Below are positions 13,041 through 21,813 of a DNA stretch of 27,100 nucleotides, in pieces (positions within the stretch are counted from its first letter, which is position 1; every line of letters begins with the position of its first letter). A program made the translations under genes and the position numbers. The notes under the pieces are model-generated. The model was not told where the DNA came from and searched no databases. It was given only the letters and a program-made list of their open reading frames with translations. This stretch comes from Syntrophomonas sp. UBA1368 (GTDB lineage: Bacteria > Bacillota > Syntrophomonadia > Syntrophomonadales > Syntrophomonadaceae): the NCBI GenBank assembly GCA_002305965.1, contig DBRM01000037.1, positions 1 through 27,100 on the forward strand, given 5' to 3'.

Positions 13041-15320
13041 ATGATCAAGTACTTTGTTCAACAAATGGTTAAATCTTGCAAGCCCCGACCCAAATCAGGG
13101 ATATATTCTTTATTGCTGGTTTTCCTGCTGCTGCTCTTATTTCCTGCCTACAGTTTTGCCGAGACCAACCAGACTGTTGAAGCAGAAAAAGCTTATCTAA
13201 TTTTGGTTGATAAACTTTCCATTCATGATATTTCTCCCGAAGTTACTCCCAACATATACAGAATGATCAAAAACGGCGGTTTAGGTCTGGCTACCAGCCG
13301 TACTCTAAGGGGCCAGAATAATATGGACAGCAGCCTGACCATTGGCGCCGGCAATATAGCCCGGGCTTATAAAAACGGCATTCTGGCCTTTAACCATGGC
13401 GAATCTATTTCTGACCATGGAAAAACAGCCGCTCAATTATATACTTCCCTTACCGGGTATGAGCCGGCGAGCAGTGCGGTACTTTTTGTAAATCTTCCCG
13501 AAATCGCAATGGGTTTAAGCGAAGAAAATGTGACCACGATCCCCGGCGCTTTGGGGGAAAACCTGCGTCTTAACAATCTTAATGCAGCAGTTTTGGGTAA
13601 CAGCGACTATGATGGTATTCAACTGAGAACCGGTGCAGCAATTGGAATGGATGCTGCCGGCCAGATTGCATTCGGTGATGTGGGACCGGATACGCTCACT
13701 CATCTGCCTGACCGTTCCATCAACCAGGGCACCAATTATTCGTATTTACTGGAAAAGCTGCCGGCTGCCAAGGAATCTGCGGACCTGATCATCCTTGAAC
13801 TATCGGATTTAGCCCGTTTGGAAAAAGCTATTCCGGCGTTTCCTTCCTTATATGCTGAAGAAAAGTCTGCTTGCTTGCAACAGATTGACCAAATGGTTGG
13901 ACAAGTAATAAGCGAAATCGATCCTGAACGTGATCTGGTTTTATTATTTCCTGTTTCCCCTTCCGCTGAGCAGCTGAAACTGAAGGACAGTTTCCTGCCA
14001 ATCGTTGCCTATGGTAAAAATATATCGCCCGGTTCTCTCAGCTCCGGCTCTACGCGACGTGATTTTATAATAGCCAGTACAGATATTGCCCCTACCATTC
14101 TCGACTTCTTTGGCATCGAAGATGAATTGAATGCTATGATCGGCGTGCCTGTAAGGACTGCTCCTTTTGAGGGCGATACTCTTCAAGCGGCTATGAATGT
14201 AGCTGATTCGGCCAGCACTACTACCCGTTTGAGAACCATCCTGGTCAAATCTTATGTGGTTATGCAAATCATCTTTATACTTTTAGCGGTATTGGCTATC
14301 TTCTGGTTCACACCCATGCGCAAGGCAGCAGAACCCCTGGTGTTATCGCTGGTCACAGTGCCATTGGTGTTATTATTTCTGGGCAAACTACCGCTGGGGC
14401 AAGATATTTTCTATATCCTCGGCGCTATCCTCCTGGTTATACTGATAACGTATCTGACTGTCAAACTCTTCAAAGGTCATATGTTTAATGCTTTTGTCGC
14501 TATCAGTGCCATAACCTTGCTCGTCCTGATTATAGACATTTTGACGGGTACAGCTCTTATTCAAAGTTCGGTCTTAGGTTATGATCCGATGGTAGGAGCC
14601 AGATATTACGGTATCGGCAATGAATACCTGGGCATCATGCTGGGCTCGGCGATCATAACTGCCTCAGTATTGTTTGAAAAATATCCTTACCGGTCTGTTT
14701 TGGCGGTGCTGATTGTCTTATTCCTGTTTATTTGTTTTATCATCGGCAATCCTGGTCTGGGAGCCCAATCGGATGGGATGATCACCGCTCCGGTTGCTTT
14801 TGCAGTGACTTTGTTTTTGTTGTCCAATCTTAGATTGCACTGGGGACTTGTGGCAGCTGCTTTTGGTGTAATTATTGCCGCATCCGCCGGTTTAATCGGT
14901 TTTGAACTCCATAAACCCGTGGAAATGCAGTCCCATCTGGGACGGGCATTCAATCAGGTAATTCAAGGGGGCCCTGAGGAACTCTGGACGATTTTGCTCC
15001 GCAAAGCCAGTATGAATATCAAACTGATCCGTTATACCATCTGGAGCAGGGTGTTTTTAGTGATGTTCCTGGTATTATCGCTCTTGGTATTCCGACCGGT
15101 GGGAGCATTAAAGCAGTTACTGCAGGAAAGGCCAATTCTGATCAAAGGTTTCGCCGGTTTGATAACCGGTGCCGTTATCGCCCTGATTATTAATGATTCA
15201 GGAATTGTAGCCACTTCAACTACTTGTATCTATCTGGTGATTCCTTTATTATTGTTAATGTTTGAAATACAAGAGAAAAAAACGGAAGAAGATACACCTC
15301 CCGTATCGGAAAATAATTAA
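13041..15320 (+). CDS. Membrane protein with alkaline-phosphatase-like exterior domain
   Basis: A 759-residue protein that I place only by fold. Residues 21-40 form a signal peptide ending AYSFA. Residues 50 to about 390 resemble the alkaline phosphatase superfamily: ILVDKLS with Asp57, a possible nucleophile region around NNMDSSLTIGAGN (93-105), and TDIAPTILDFFG (347-358). The usual late Asp-His and His metal ligands are not obvious, so activity is doubtful. From about 400 to 745 there are roughly ten membrane helices with conserved-looking loops (RYYGIGNEYLGIMLG, GNPGLGAQSDG, INDSGIVATST), as in a transporter or polymer enzyme. I chose the ATG at 13041 after CTGGAG; the open frame continues upstream to 12894 but that part is AT-rich and has no site. 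It is probably co-transcribed with the ApgM gene 15 bases downstream. Confidence 0.8.
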   Translation: MIKYFVQQMVKSCKPRPKSGIYSLLLVFLLLLLFPAYSFAETNQTVEAEKAYLILVDKLSIHDISPEVTPNIYRMIKNGGLGLATSRTLRGQNNMDSSLTIGAGNIARAYKNGILAFNHGESISDHGKTAAQLYTSLTGYEPASSAVLFVNLPEIAMGLSEENVTTIPGALGENLRLNNLNAAVLGNSDYDGIQLRTGAAIGMDAAGQIAFGDVGPDTLTHLPDRSINQGTNYSYLLEKLPAAKESADLIILELSDLARLEKAIPAFPSLYAEEKSACLQQIDQMVGQVISEIDPERDLVLLFPVSPSAEQLKLKDSFLPIVAYGKNISPGSLSSGSTRRDFIIASTDIAPTILDFFGIEDELNAMIGVPVRTAPFEGDTLQAAMNVADSASTTTRLRTILVKSYVVMQIIFILLAVLAIFWFTPMRKAAEPLVLSLVTVPLVLLFLGKLPLGQDIFYILGAILLVILITYLTVKLFKGHMFNAFVAISAITLLVLIIDILTGTALIQSSVLGYDPMVGARYYGIGNEYLGIMLGSAIITASVLFEKYPYRSVLAVLIVLFLFICFIIGNPGLGAQSDGMITAPVAFAVTLFLLSNLRLHWGLVAAAFGVIIAASAGLIGFELHKPVEMQSHLGRAFNQVIQGGPEELWTILLRKASMNIKLIRYTIWSRVFLVMFLVLSLLVFRPVGALKQLLQERPILIKGFAGLITGAVIALIINDSGIVATSTTCIYLVIPLLLLMFEIQEKKTEEDTPPVSENN

Positions 15321-15335
15321 CAGGAAGTAGGTATC

Positions 15336-16544
15336 ATGAAGTATCTAGTAATTTTAACTGATGGAATGGCCGATTATCCGATCACAGAATTAAGCGGCCA
15401 AACACCTCTGGAATATGCTCACACTCCTTTTATGGATAAACTGGCTAAAACTTCTTTAATCGGCAAAGCAGCAACCATCCCGCCAGGATTCCCGCCAGGC
15501 AGTGATGTAGCCAATTTATCTGTTTTAGGTTATGACCCGGCCCTTTATTATACGGGGCGTTCTCCCCTGGAAGCAGTGAGTTTAGGGGTTGAGCTTACGG
15601 AGGAAGATTTGGCCATACGCTGCAATCTGGTGACTTTATCAGCAGAAGATGATTATACGGCCAAAACCATGCTGGACTACAGTGCTGATGAAATCTCTAC
15701 TGAGGCTGCTCAGCATTTAATAGCTGCGATCCAGGCAGAACTTGGAGATGAACAATTCGCTTTTTATCCGGGTATCAGCTATCGCCACCTGTTGTTATGG
15801 AAAGGCGGTCACAACAAAAAAGTTATTCTAACGCCACCTCATGATATTTCCGAAAGAAAAATAAGCACCTTTCTCCCTCAGGGTGAACATGGCGAAGCCT
15901 TGCTTCATTTGATGAAAAAAAGTGCTGTTGTATTAAAGGACCATATGGTCAATCAGTCTTTAGCGGCTTCCGGGCATAAACCGGCGACTTCCATATGGCT
16001 TTGGGGAGAAGGGAGAAAACCTGCTTTGCCCAGCTTTGCAGAAAAATACTCTCTGTCAGGCTCTGTGGTATGTGCAGTGGACCTGGTCAAAGGTCTGGGA
16101 ATAAGTGCCGGTTTAACACCGGTTCCTGTAACAGGTGCCACCGGCGGCGTTAAAACCAACTTCAAAGGCAAGGCCGAGGCTGCCATCAAAGAACTGGAGT
16201 CGGGGAAGGATTTTGTATTTTTGCATATAGAATCCCCTGATGAATCCAGCCACCAGGGGAACCTGCAAAGTAAAATCTGGAGTATTGAACAAATCGACAG
16301 CCAGGTGATCAGCACCATTATAGCTGCGATGGATCGTTTTCCTGAGATAAGAATTATGGTTTTACCGGACCATCCCAGCCCGCTGTCGATCAGAACCCAC
16401 AGCAGCGACCCGGTGCCATTTATGATCTATGATTCCCGACGTATAATTACAGACGGTGCCGGTGTATTCGACGAACGCCATGCTGAACTTGGGCCCTTTA
16501 TTACACCGGGACATACCTTGATGGATTATTTCATCCGCTCGTAA
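15336..16544 (+). CDS. apgM: ApgM-family phosphoglycerate mutase or proposed homoserine kinase
   Basis: A 402-residue metal-dependent enzyme of the archaeal-type cofactor-independent phosphoglycerate mutase family. Visible motifs are TDGMAD (Asp9), PPGSDVANLSVLGYDP with the nucleophile Ser56, HIESPDESSHQG, and LPDHPSPLSIRTHSSDPVPF near the C-terminus. The metal and nucleophile residues therefore look intact. Bacterial relatives next to threonine genes have been proposed as an alternative homoserine kinase. thrC is directly downstream on the other strand, ten bases away, but this genome also has thrB. Either reaction is possible. It starts with ATG 15 bases after the phosphatase-like membrane gene. 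Confidence 0.9.
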   Translation: MKYLVILTDGMADYPITELSGQTPLEYAHTPFMDKLAKTSLIGKAATIPPGFPPGSDVANLSVLGYDPALYYTGRSPLEAVSLGVELTEEDLAIRCNLVTLSAEDDYTAKTMLDYSADEISTEAAQHLIAAIQAELGDEQFAFYPGISYRHLLLWKGGHNKKVILTPPHDISERKISTFLPQGEHGEALLHLMKKSAVVLKDHMVNQSLAASGHKPATSIWLWGEGRKPALPSFAEKYSLSGSVVCAVDLVKGLGISAGLTPVPVTGATGGVKTNFKGKAEAAIKELESGKDFVFLHIESPDESSHQGNLQSKIWSIEQIDSQVISTIIAAMDRFPEIRIMVLPDHPSPLSIRTHSSDPVPFMIYDSRRIITDGAGVFDERHAELGPFITPGHTLMDYFIRS

Positions 16545-16554
16545 AACACCGGCA

Positions 16555-18051
16555 TTAGTCCGGCAACTGCAGCAAAGACATCAGCGTTTCAGGCATATTG
16601 TCACCGGAGCATTCCGTCTTATGCCTGATTTCTTTTGTTTTCAGTTCTTCAATGGCTGCCGGTATATCCTTGCCGGTTAGATCGGCCAACTTTTGTAATA
16701 GTTCAAACTCGTCACCATCAGCTATGTCAAGCAGCGCTTCCGCAACGCTCTGCCCAAATTTAAACGGGCTGGCGGTGGAAGCGATGACTGTAACTGTATT
16801 ATCCCCGGTAGTCTGCCGGTATTTATCCCACACATTCACGGCTACAGCTGTATGGGGATCCAATAAATACTGCTTCTGCTCCCAGACTGATTTGATCGTG
16901 GCCCGGGTTTCATCATCACTGCAATAGCCTGCCCAGAATTTATCCGGGATCTTTAACCGGGTCTCTTCGTCGACATCGTATTTTCCCTGCTGCTGCAGGT
17001 CTTTCATCCACTGGCAGATGCGCTCATGATCGTGTCCGGTCATTTCATATAGCAGCCGCTCCAGATTGGAGGAAATCAATATATCCATGGAAGGCGAAAT
17101 GGTTTTGGCAAACTGCCGGTTGCGGTCATAAGTTCCTGTTTGGATAAAGTCAGTCAGTACATTATTGGCATTGGAGGCACAAATCAGTTTGTGAACCGGA
17201 ACGCCCATCATGCTGGCATAATAGGCTGCCAGTATATTTCCGAAATTGCCGGTTGGCACGACGATATTGATTTTATCCCCGGCGTTGATATGTTTGCCGG
17301 CAACCAGATCCAGATAAGCCGATACATAATATACGATTTGCGGGACCAGTCTCCCCCAATTGATGGAATTAGCCGAACTGAGCTTCATATTGTGATCATT
17401 CAGCCGCTCATTGAAAGCAGGATCGGCAAATATTTTTTTGACCCCGCTCTGGGCATCATCAAAATTTCCAATCACAGCTGCAACATATACATTATTCCCT
17501 TCCTGGGTGGTCATCTGCCGCTGCTGCACTTTGCTTACGCCGTCCTGGGGATAGAAAACCACGATCCTGGTTCCCGGCACATCTTGAAATCCTGCCAGGG
17601 CAGCTTTGCCGGTATCCCCTGACGTGGCTACCAGAATAACTATTTCCCGTTTTTCCTGGTTTTTGGCTGCACTGATGGTCATTAAATGAGGCAGCAGCTG
17701 CAAAGCCATATCTTTAAAAGCACTGGTGGGGCCATGCCAAAGCTCCAGCGAAAAAAAGCCCTCCTCCACTTTGACCAGCGGCGCAATACTGGAATGATCA
17801 AACTTTTCTTTATTGTAGGCCTTGTTGACACAGGCATCTATTTCATCCGCAGTGAAATCAGTCAGATATAGGGTCAGGATCGCTTCAGCTCTTTGCTGAT
17901 ACGTCATCTGGCTCATTGCGGTCATAAAATCATTTTTTAACCGGGGAATGAAGTCAGGGACAAACAGCCCGCCATCAGGGGCGATTCCCATAACAATGGC
18001 TTCAGCAGCTTTGACTGCCGTGCTTTGCCCTCTGCTGCTCTGATAATACAA
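16555..18051 (-). CDS. thrC: Threonine synthase
   Basis: PLP enzyme converting O-phosphohomoserine to threonine, the last pathway step. At 498 residues it is of the long, yeast/E. coli-like type. It has the N-terminal SSRGQST and APDGGLFVP, the PLP lysine in HGPTSAFKDMALQ (Lys113), SGDTGKAAL and the phosphate loop VPTGNFGNILA. ATG follows AAGGAGG. The gene stands alone, separated from hom-thrB-lysC by about 2.5 kb, and converges on apgM. A sigma-A-like promoter lies about 100 bases upstream. No T-box sequence was found in the leader. Confidence 0.97.
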   Translation of the reverse strand: MYYQSSRGQSTAVKAAEAIVMGIAPDGGLFVPDFIPRLKNDFMTAMSQMTYQQRAEAILTLYLTDFTADEIDACVNKAYNKEKFDHSSIAPLVKVEEGFFSLELWHGPTSAFKDMALQLLPHLMTISAAKNQEKREIVILVATSGDTGKAALAGFQDVPGTRIVVFYPQDGVSKVQQRQMTTQEGNNVYVAAVIGNFDDAQSGVKKIFADPAFNERLNDHNMKLSSANSINWGRLVPQIVYYVSAYLDLVAGKHINAGDKINIVVPTGNFGNILAAYYASMMGVPVHKLICASNANNVLTDFIQTGTYDRNRQFAKTISPSMDILISSNLERLLYEMTGHDHERICQWMKDLQQQGKYDVDEETRLKIPDKFWAGYCSDDETRATIKSVWEQKQYLLDPHTAVAVNVWDKYRQTTGDNTVTVIASTASPFKFGQSVAEALLDIADGDEFELLQKLADLTGKDIPAAIEELKTKEIRHKTECSGDNMPETLMSLLQLPD

Positions 18052-18154
18052 AGTAATTCCTCCTTAAGTGTAAATGGTTGGCCGGTTTGGTACTATAATA
18101 TAATAACAGCTAAATATAGACATGAGTGTGCTTTTGCTGTTTTTATTGTAGAAT

Positions 18155-18183
18155 AGAATATACCATAAATTATAATAAAACAA
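18155..18183 (-). promoter_or_regulatory. Probable promoter of thrC
   Basis: TTGTTT (18178-18183), 17-base spacer, TATTCT (18155-18160). The region is AT-rich, so other pairs are possible. The predicted leader is about 95 bases. Confidence 0.45.
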
Positions 18184-18220
18184 TTGATTAGTATCATTAA
18201 GCCCCCGAGGAGGTATTGTT

Positions 18221-18805
18221 TTGCTGCAAGCAATTTTACTCGTTGTACTTCTGATCATTGGTAAATTAGCCTATGACAGTTACATGGAACAGACAGGAAA
18301 ACGCTCCAACTGGCCTCAGCAAAAAAAGGAAAAGAAAACACGAAAAGGAGATATCATCGACCTTAGTGAAGCATGGGTATCTTTAGATAATTTACCTTTG
18401 CGTAAACGGGACAATATTTTATCTACACGGGAATTGGGGCTTTTTAATCTATTCGACCGGCTGTTAGCCGGAAGTAACTTCATTGCTATTCCGAAACTGC
18501 GCATGTCAGAGATATTTTATGTGGCGCCGGATGCTGATAAAAGGCAGGAATATCAGAACCGTTTAAAAGATAAAACTGTAGAATTGCTGGTTTGTGAACT
18601 GCCAAATTTCAAGCCGGTATTGATCGTTTTAGCCGATAATGATACCGACGCCCGGAAGAAGCAGCTCTCTGACCGCTTTATTAAAAGCGCAGCCCAGGCA
18701 GGAGCACTCCCTGTTATCAATATTACAAACGAGCTGTGGGAAGATGAACAAATGCTGATGCAGGAATTAAGAAACCTGGGAATCATTGTGAAGAATTTAC
18801 ATTAG
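18221..18805 (+). CDS. DUF2726-like membrane-anchored protein
   Basis: A 194-residue protein with an N-terminal membrane helix (2-18), a Lys/Arg-rich linker (about 25-45) and a domain resembling DUF2726 from about residue 65: LSTRELGLFNLFDRLLAGSNFIAIPKLRMSEIFYV, then VELLVCELPNFKPVLIVLADN and FIKSAAQAGALPVINI. DUF2726 is related to restriction-endonuclease-like nucleases. Here the usual acidic positions are changed (VELLV, VLADN), so it may be inactive. The start is a TTG after GAGGAGGT. It is 26 bases from the EEP gene downstream, so they are likely one operon, divergent from thrC. Confidence 0.75.
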   Translation: MLQAILLVVLLIIGKLAYDSYMEQTGKRSNWPQQKKEKKTRKGDIIDLSEAWVSLDNLPLRKRDNILSTRELGLFNLFDRLLAGSNFIAIPKLRMSEIFYVAPDADKRQEYQNRLKDKTVELLVCELPNFKPVLIVLADNDTDARKKQLSDRFIKSAAQAGALPVINITNELWEDEQMLMQELRNLGIIVKNLH

Positions 18806-18831
18806 AAATTTTTTAGGTGAGGTTTTTTGCC

Positions 18832-19527
18832 ATAGCTGAGATTCTTGCCGTTACTTATAACATAAGACATGGTGCAAACATTAGCGGTGAGCTTGATATA
18901 GCAGCCACCGCTTCGATTTTGGCGCAGATTAATCCAGATATTATCGGTTTACAGGAAGTGGATCATCTGCGTCCCCGCAGCAATTTCATCGATCAAGCCG
19001 CTTTTCTTGCCAGAAGCCTCGATATGGAACATATTTTTGGAACCACGATCCGTTACCGGACCGGTGCTTATGGAAATGCGATCTTAAGTAAGTTTCCCAT
19101 CAAAAGATATGTAAACCATCTATTGCCTTCCCACGGCGAAAGAAGGGCTTGTCTGGAAGCTGAAATAATCATTGACGGTAAAGAATTCACCATCTTCAAT
19201 ACCCATCTGGGTCTGGACGCCCAAGAACGCTATAAACAGTTACATGATCTGATCCTTCCCCTGGTAATGCTTAAGAATAATCCCACTGTTTTATGCGGTG
19301 ATTTCAATGCGGCTGACACTTCCGAAGAAATCAAATCTGTGGCCGGTAAACTGCAGGATACCTATGAACAAAATTCCGGACCTATGGTCAACACTTATCC
19401 TGCTGATGATCCACAAATCCGGATAGATTATGTTTTTATTAATCATTTCTGTCGATGCAGTGATTACTATATTGTTGATTCTTCTGCTTCTGACCATTTA
19501 CCCGCCGTTGCCAGGATCAGAATATGA
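18832..19527 (+). CDS. Endonuclease/exonuclease/phosphatase (EEP) family protein
   Basis: Metal-dependent phosphodiesterase or phosphatase of the EEP superfamily, about 231 residues, with every usual motif: TYNIRHG, LQEVDH, NAILSKFPI, NTHLG, CGDFNA and SDHLPA. No signal peptide or membrane helix, so it acts in the cytoplasm. The substrate is unknown; relatives cleave nucleic acids, lipids or sugar phosphates. The start is odd. Homologues begin just before TYNIRHG, and the AGGTGAGG site is nine bases before an in-frame ATA (18832). The only conventional codon is a GTG at 18817 inside the ribosome binding site itself, which would add five residues. Confidence 0.88.
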   Translation: MAEILAVTYNIRHGANISGELDIAATASILAQINPDIIGLQEVDHLRPRSNFIDQAAFLARSLDMEHIFGTTIRYRTGAYGNAILSKFPIKRYVNHLLPSHGERRACLEAEIIIDGKEFTIFNTHLGLDAQERYKQLHDLILPLVMLKNNPTVLCGDFNAADTSEEIKSVAGKLQDTYEQNSGPMVNTYPADDPQIRIDYVFINHFCRCSDYYIVDSSASDHLPAVARIRI

Positions 19528-19528
19528 A

Positions 19529-19879
19529 TCATCCTTTGGCAGACACTTTTGTGAACACTAAAGGTTTCGATTCTTTTTGGCAGCCAGCCTGCACATATTT
19601 GATCCCTCGTTCCGTTATTCTGTAAAGATCTGATTTATGAGGGATCTTCTCTGCTTTTTTTTGGCCGGGAATCGCTTTGCGTGTGAAATGAGCGTATGCC
19701 TCCTGGCTGCTTTTCAGCATATCTCTGTCACATAGAATCGCCAAATAATATTTTATCTCATTGATACTAAGACTTTCCTGGATATGGTGCCTGATCATGT
19801 GAGCTGTGATCCAAACACTGCTTCTAAGCTCGTAAGCAGTTCTCAGGATCTTATTCATAATGATAACATCTTTTTCCAT
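19529..19879 (-). CDS. Hypothetical protein, probable winged helix, 116 aa
   Basis: A 116-residue basic protein. The order of elements (ILRTAYELRSSVWITAHMIRHH, then LSINEIKYYLAILCDRDML, then SDLYRITERGIKYVQ) matches a winged-helix DNA-binding domain, with the last phrase as the wing and final helix. I cannot name a family. ATG follows TAGGGGGG. The stop is one base from the stop of the convergent EEP gene. It is divergent from the DUF3243 gene. Confidence 0.65.
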   Translation of the reverse strand: MEKDVIIMNKILRTAYELRSSVWITAHMIRHHIQESLSINEIKYYLAILCDRDMLKSSQEAYAHFTRKAIPGQKKAEKIPHKSDLYRITERGIKYVQAGCQKESKPLVFTKVSAKG

Positions 19880-20086
19880 AATTACCCCCCCTAAGAACTA
19901 ATATATCATGATAATGAACGAAAGTTGAATATTTTATTAACGGAAATTTTAAAAGTATTCAATTTATATTCCTGTCATGTTTTCAGGATTTAATCTAAAC
20001 ATGGAACGATTTGGCAAATTCGCGGTTTATACTTTATTTGGTTTTTGCGAATAATAAATGTAAGTCTATTAGGGAGGAATCGCGAT

Positions 20087-20359
20087 ATGGAGTTAAATCA
20101 ATCAGAAACTTTCAGCCATTGGGAACAATGGAAAAAGACACTTGCCAAGACCGTATCAGTGGCGGAAACTGTAGGGATGTCAGAAAAAAGCATCGACAAA
20201 ATCGCCTTAAAGATCGGTGATATTCTGACAGACAAGGTTGATCCCGAAAACAGAGAGCAAAGACTGCTCCAGGAATTATGGCGGTCCGGTGATGAAAATG
20301 ACCGCGCCGTTTTGGCCAGATTGATCGTAGACATGGTTAAAACAGACGTCAGACATTGA
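20087..20359 (+). CDS. DUF3243 family protein (YmfJ-like)
   Basis: A 90-residue soluble protein of the DUF3243 family, common in Bacillota and uncharacterised. The whole family pattern is present: HWEQWKKTLAKTVSVAETVGMSEKSIDKIALKIGDILTDKVDPENREQRLLQELW, then ENDRAVLARLIVDMVK. I use the ATG at 20087, which follows AGGGAGG at good spacing. An earlier in-frame ATG at 20045 has none. It is monocistronic with a strong terminator, after a divergent intergenic region of about 200 bases that holds nothing else obvious. Confidence 0.9.
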   Translation: MELNQSETFSHWEQWKKTLAKTVSVAETVGMSEKSIDKIALKIGDILTDKVDPENREQRLLQELWRSGDENDRAVLARLIVDMVKTDVRH

Positions 20360-20373
20360 TCTTATCGTAAAAA

Positions 20374-20420
20374 AGACCACTGTATTTTCTTTTCAGAAAG
20401 CGCAGTGGTCTATTTATTTT
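20374..20420. terminator. Bidirectional terminator, DUF3243 gene and tRNA-Pro
   Basis: AGACCACTG/CAGTGGTCT stem (20374-20411) with an inner paired region. T-rich on the plus side, and TTTTTT on the minus side, where tRNA-Pro ends. Confidence 0.8.
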
Positions 20421-20427
20421 CTATTAA

Positions 20428-20505
20428 TGGTCGGAGTGACTGGATTTGAACCAGCGGCCTCTACGTCCCCAACGTAGCGCTCATACCAAACTGAGCTACA
20501 CCCCG
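20428..20505 (-). tRNA. tRNA-Pro (GGG)
   Basis: A 78-base cloverleaf with encoded CCA. The acceptor is CGGGGTG/CACTCCG, and the anticodon stem CTACG/CGTAG with loop TTGGGGA gives GGG. It has its own promoter. Confidence 0.95.
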
Positions 20506-20516
20506 ACGCAAAGAAT

Positions 20517-20545
20517 ATTGTATTACACCTGACTGTTTTAGTCAA
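20517..20545 (-). promoter_or_regulatory. Promoter of tRNA-Pro
   Basis: TTGACT (20540-20545), 17-base spacer, TACAAT (20517-20522), 12 bases before the tRNA. The -35 element overlaps a small inverted repeat TGACT/AGTCA. Confidence 0.8.
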
Positions 20546-20568
20546 GAATAGATGGGCAAAGTTGTGAG

Positions 20569-21795
20569 CTAGTTCTGCTCGGTTTCATTTAGATTAAACT
20601 TATTATGCAGGGCCAGCACCGCTTTTTTGGTCTGTTCTTCATCAATGATACAGGAAACTCTTATTTCGGAAGTACTGATCATATGGATGTTGATATCTTC
20701 ATCTGCCAGGGCTTCAAACATATCCGCAGCAACACCTGGATTGGTCTGCATTCCCGCTCCGATAATGGATACTTTGGCTACTTTGTCGCCGTATGCATAG
20801 TCTGATGCACCAATCTTTTTGACCAATGCTTCCACCACAGGCAATGCCTTGGGCAATTCGTCCCTGTCTATGGTAAAGGCAATATCGTTATGATTGTTGC
20901 GCATGGCGCTTTGAATGACCATATCGACATTTATACCGCCTTCTGCCAGCGCTTTAAAAAGGGTTTTGGCGATTCCGGGCTGATCCGGTACGTCAAAAAT
21001 AGCTATTTTAGCACAATTTAAGTCATGAGCGATTCCGCTTACCACTCTGTCTTGTTCCATATTGCCTACCTCCGTAATAATTGTTCCGGGATTATTATTG
21101 AAGCTGTTTAATACTTCAATGTCTATATTATTCAGCATGGCGCATTCCACTGCCCGGGGCTGCATGACCAGTGCACCTAAGATGGCCATTTCCAGCATTT
21201 CTTCATAGGATATGAAGGATAGCTTTCGGGCATCGGGCACGATACGGGGATCCGCAGTAAAAACCCCGTCTACATCAGTAAAGATTTGACAACGGTCTGC
21301 GCCAAGTCCTGCCGCTATAGCAACGGCTGTTGTGTCGGATCCTCCCCTGCCCAGGGTGGTTATATCTCCGCCGGGAGTAATGCCCTGGAAGCCGGCGATG
21401 ATAACGATTTTCCCGCTCTGTAATTCGGTTTTGATACGATTGGTATCGATATCACTGATCTTAGCCTTTCGGTAAGTGGAATCGCTTATGATCCCTGCCT
21501 GCCACCCGGTGAGGGAAATTGCATCACAACCTAAATTATTCAGGGTCAAGGCTAATAATGCTGCTGACTGCTGTTCACCGGTTGCCAGCAGCATGTCCAT
21601 TTCCCTTCCGCTGAGTTTACTTCCGGTAGCTTTGGCAAGTTCGATCAGATCATCCGTAGTATCCCCCATGGCTGAAACAACCACCACGATTTCATTTCCT
21701 TCATCCTGCATTTTTTTGATGCGCTGGGCGATGGCTTTGAACCTTTCAATGGTAGCTACCGAACTCCCTCCAAATTTGGTGACTATAAGCGACAA
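20569..21795 (-). CDS. lysC: Aspartate kinase
   Basis: Phosphorylates aspartate, the first step to lysine, methionine and threonine. 408 residues, the standard single-function length. The kinase domain has KFGGSS (7-12), LLATGEQQSAALLA, GDITTLGRGGSDTTAVAIA and FTDVDGVFTADPR. Two ACT domains follow from about residue 265 (DVPDQPGIAKTLFKALAEGGINVDMV and the last 70 residues), where end products bind. It is the last gene of hom-thrB-lysC, 18 bases after thrB. Grouping with hom and thrB suggests it serves threonine, but which amino acid inhibits it cannot be read here. Confidence 0.96.
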   Translation of the reverse strand: MSLIVTKFGGSSVATIERFKAIAQRIKKMQDEGNEIVVVVSAMGDTTDDLIELAKATGSKLSGREMDMLLATGEQQSAALLALTLNNLGCDAISLTGWQAGIISDSTYRKAKISDIDTNRIKTELQSGKIVIIAGFQGITPGGDITTLGRGGSDTTAVAIAAGLGADRCQIFTDVDGVFTADPRIVPDARKLSFISYEEMLEMAILGALVMQPRAVECAMLNNIDIEVLNSFNNNPGTIITEVGNMEQDRVVSGIAHDLNCAKIAIFDVPDQPGIAKTLFKALAEGGINVDMVIQSAMRNNHNDIAFTIDRDELPKALPVVEALVKKIGASDYAYGDKVAKVSIIGAGMQTNPGVAADMFEALADEDINIHMISTSEIRVSCIIDEEQTKKAVLALHNKFNLNETEQN

Positions 21796-21813
21796 TGAAA
21801 CTCCTCCCCAAAA

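Noticed and set aside
18052..18220. T-box before thrC
   Set aside because: The leader is too short and lacks the conserved GGTGG-type antiterminator sequence.
18064..18258. Open frame of 64 codons on the minus strand
   Set aside because: It covers the thrC-DUF2726 intergenic region and promoter, with no site and no protein-like composition.
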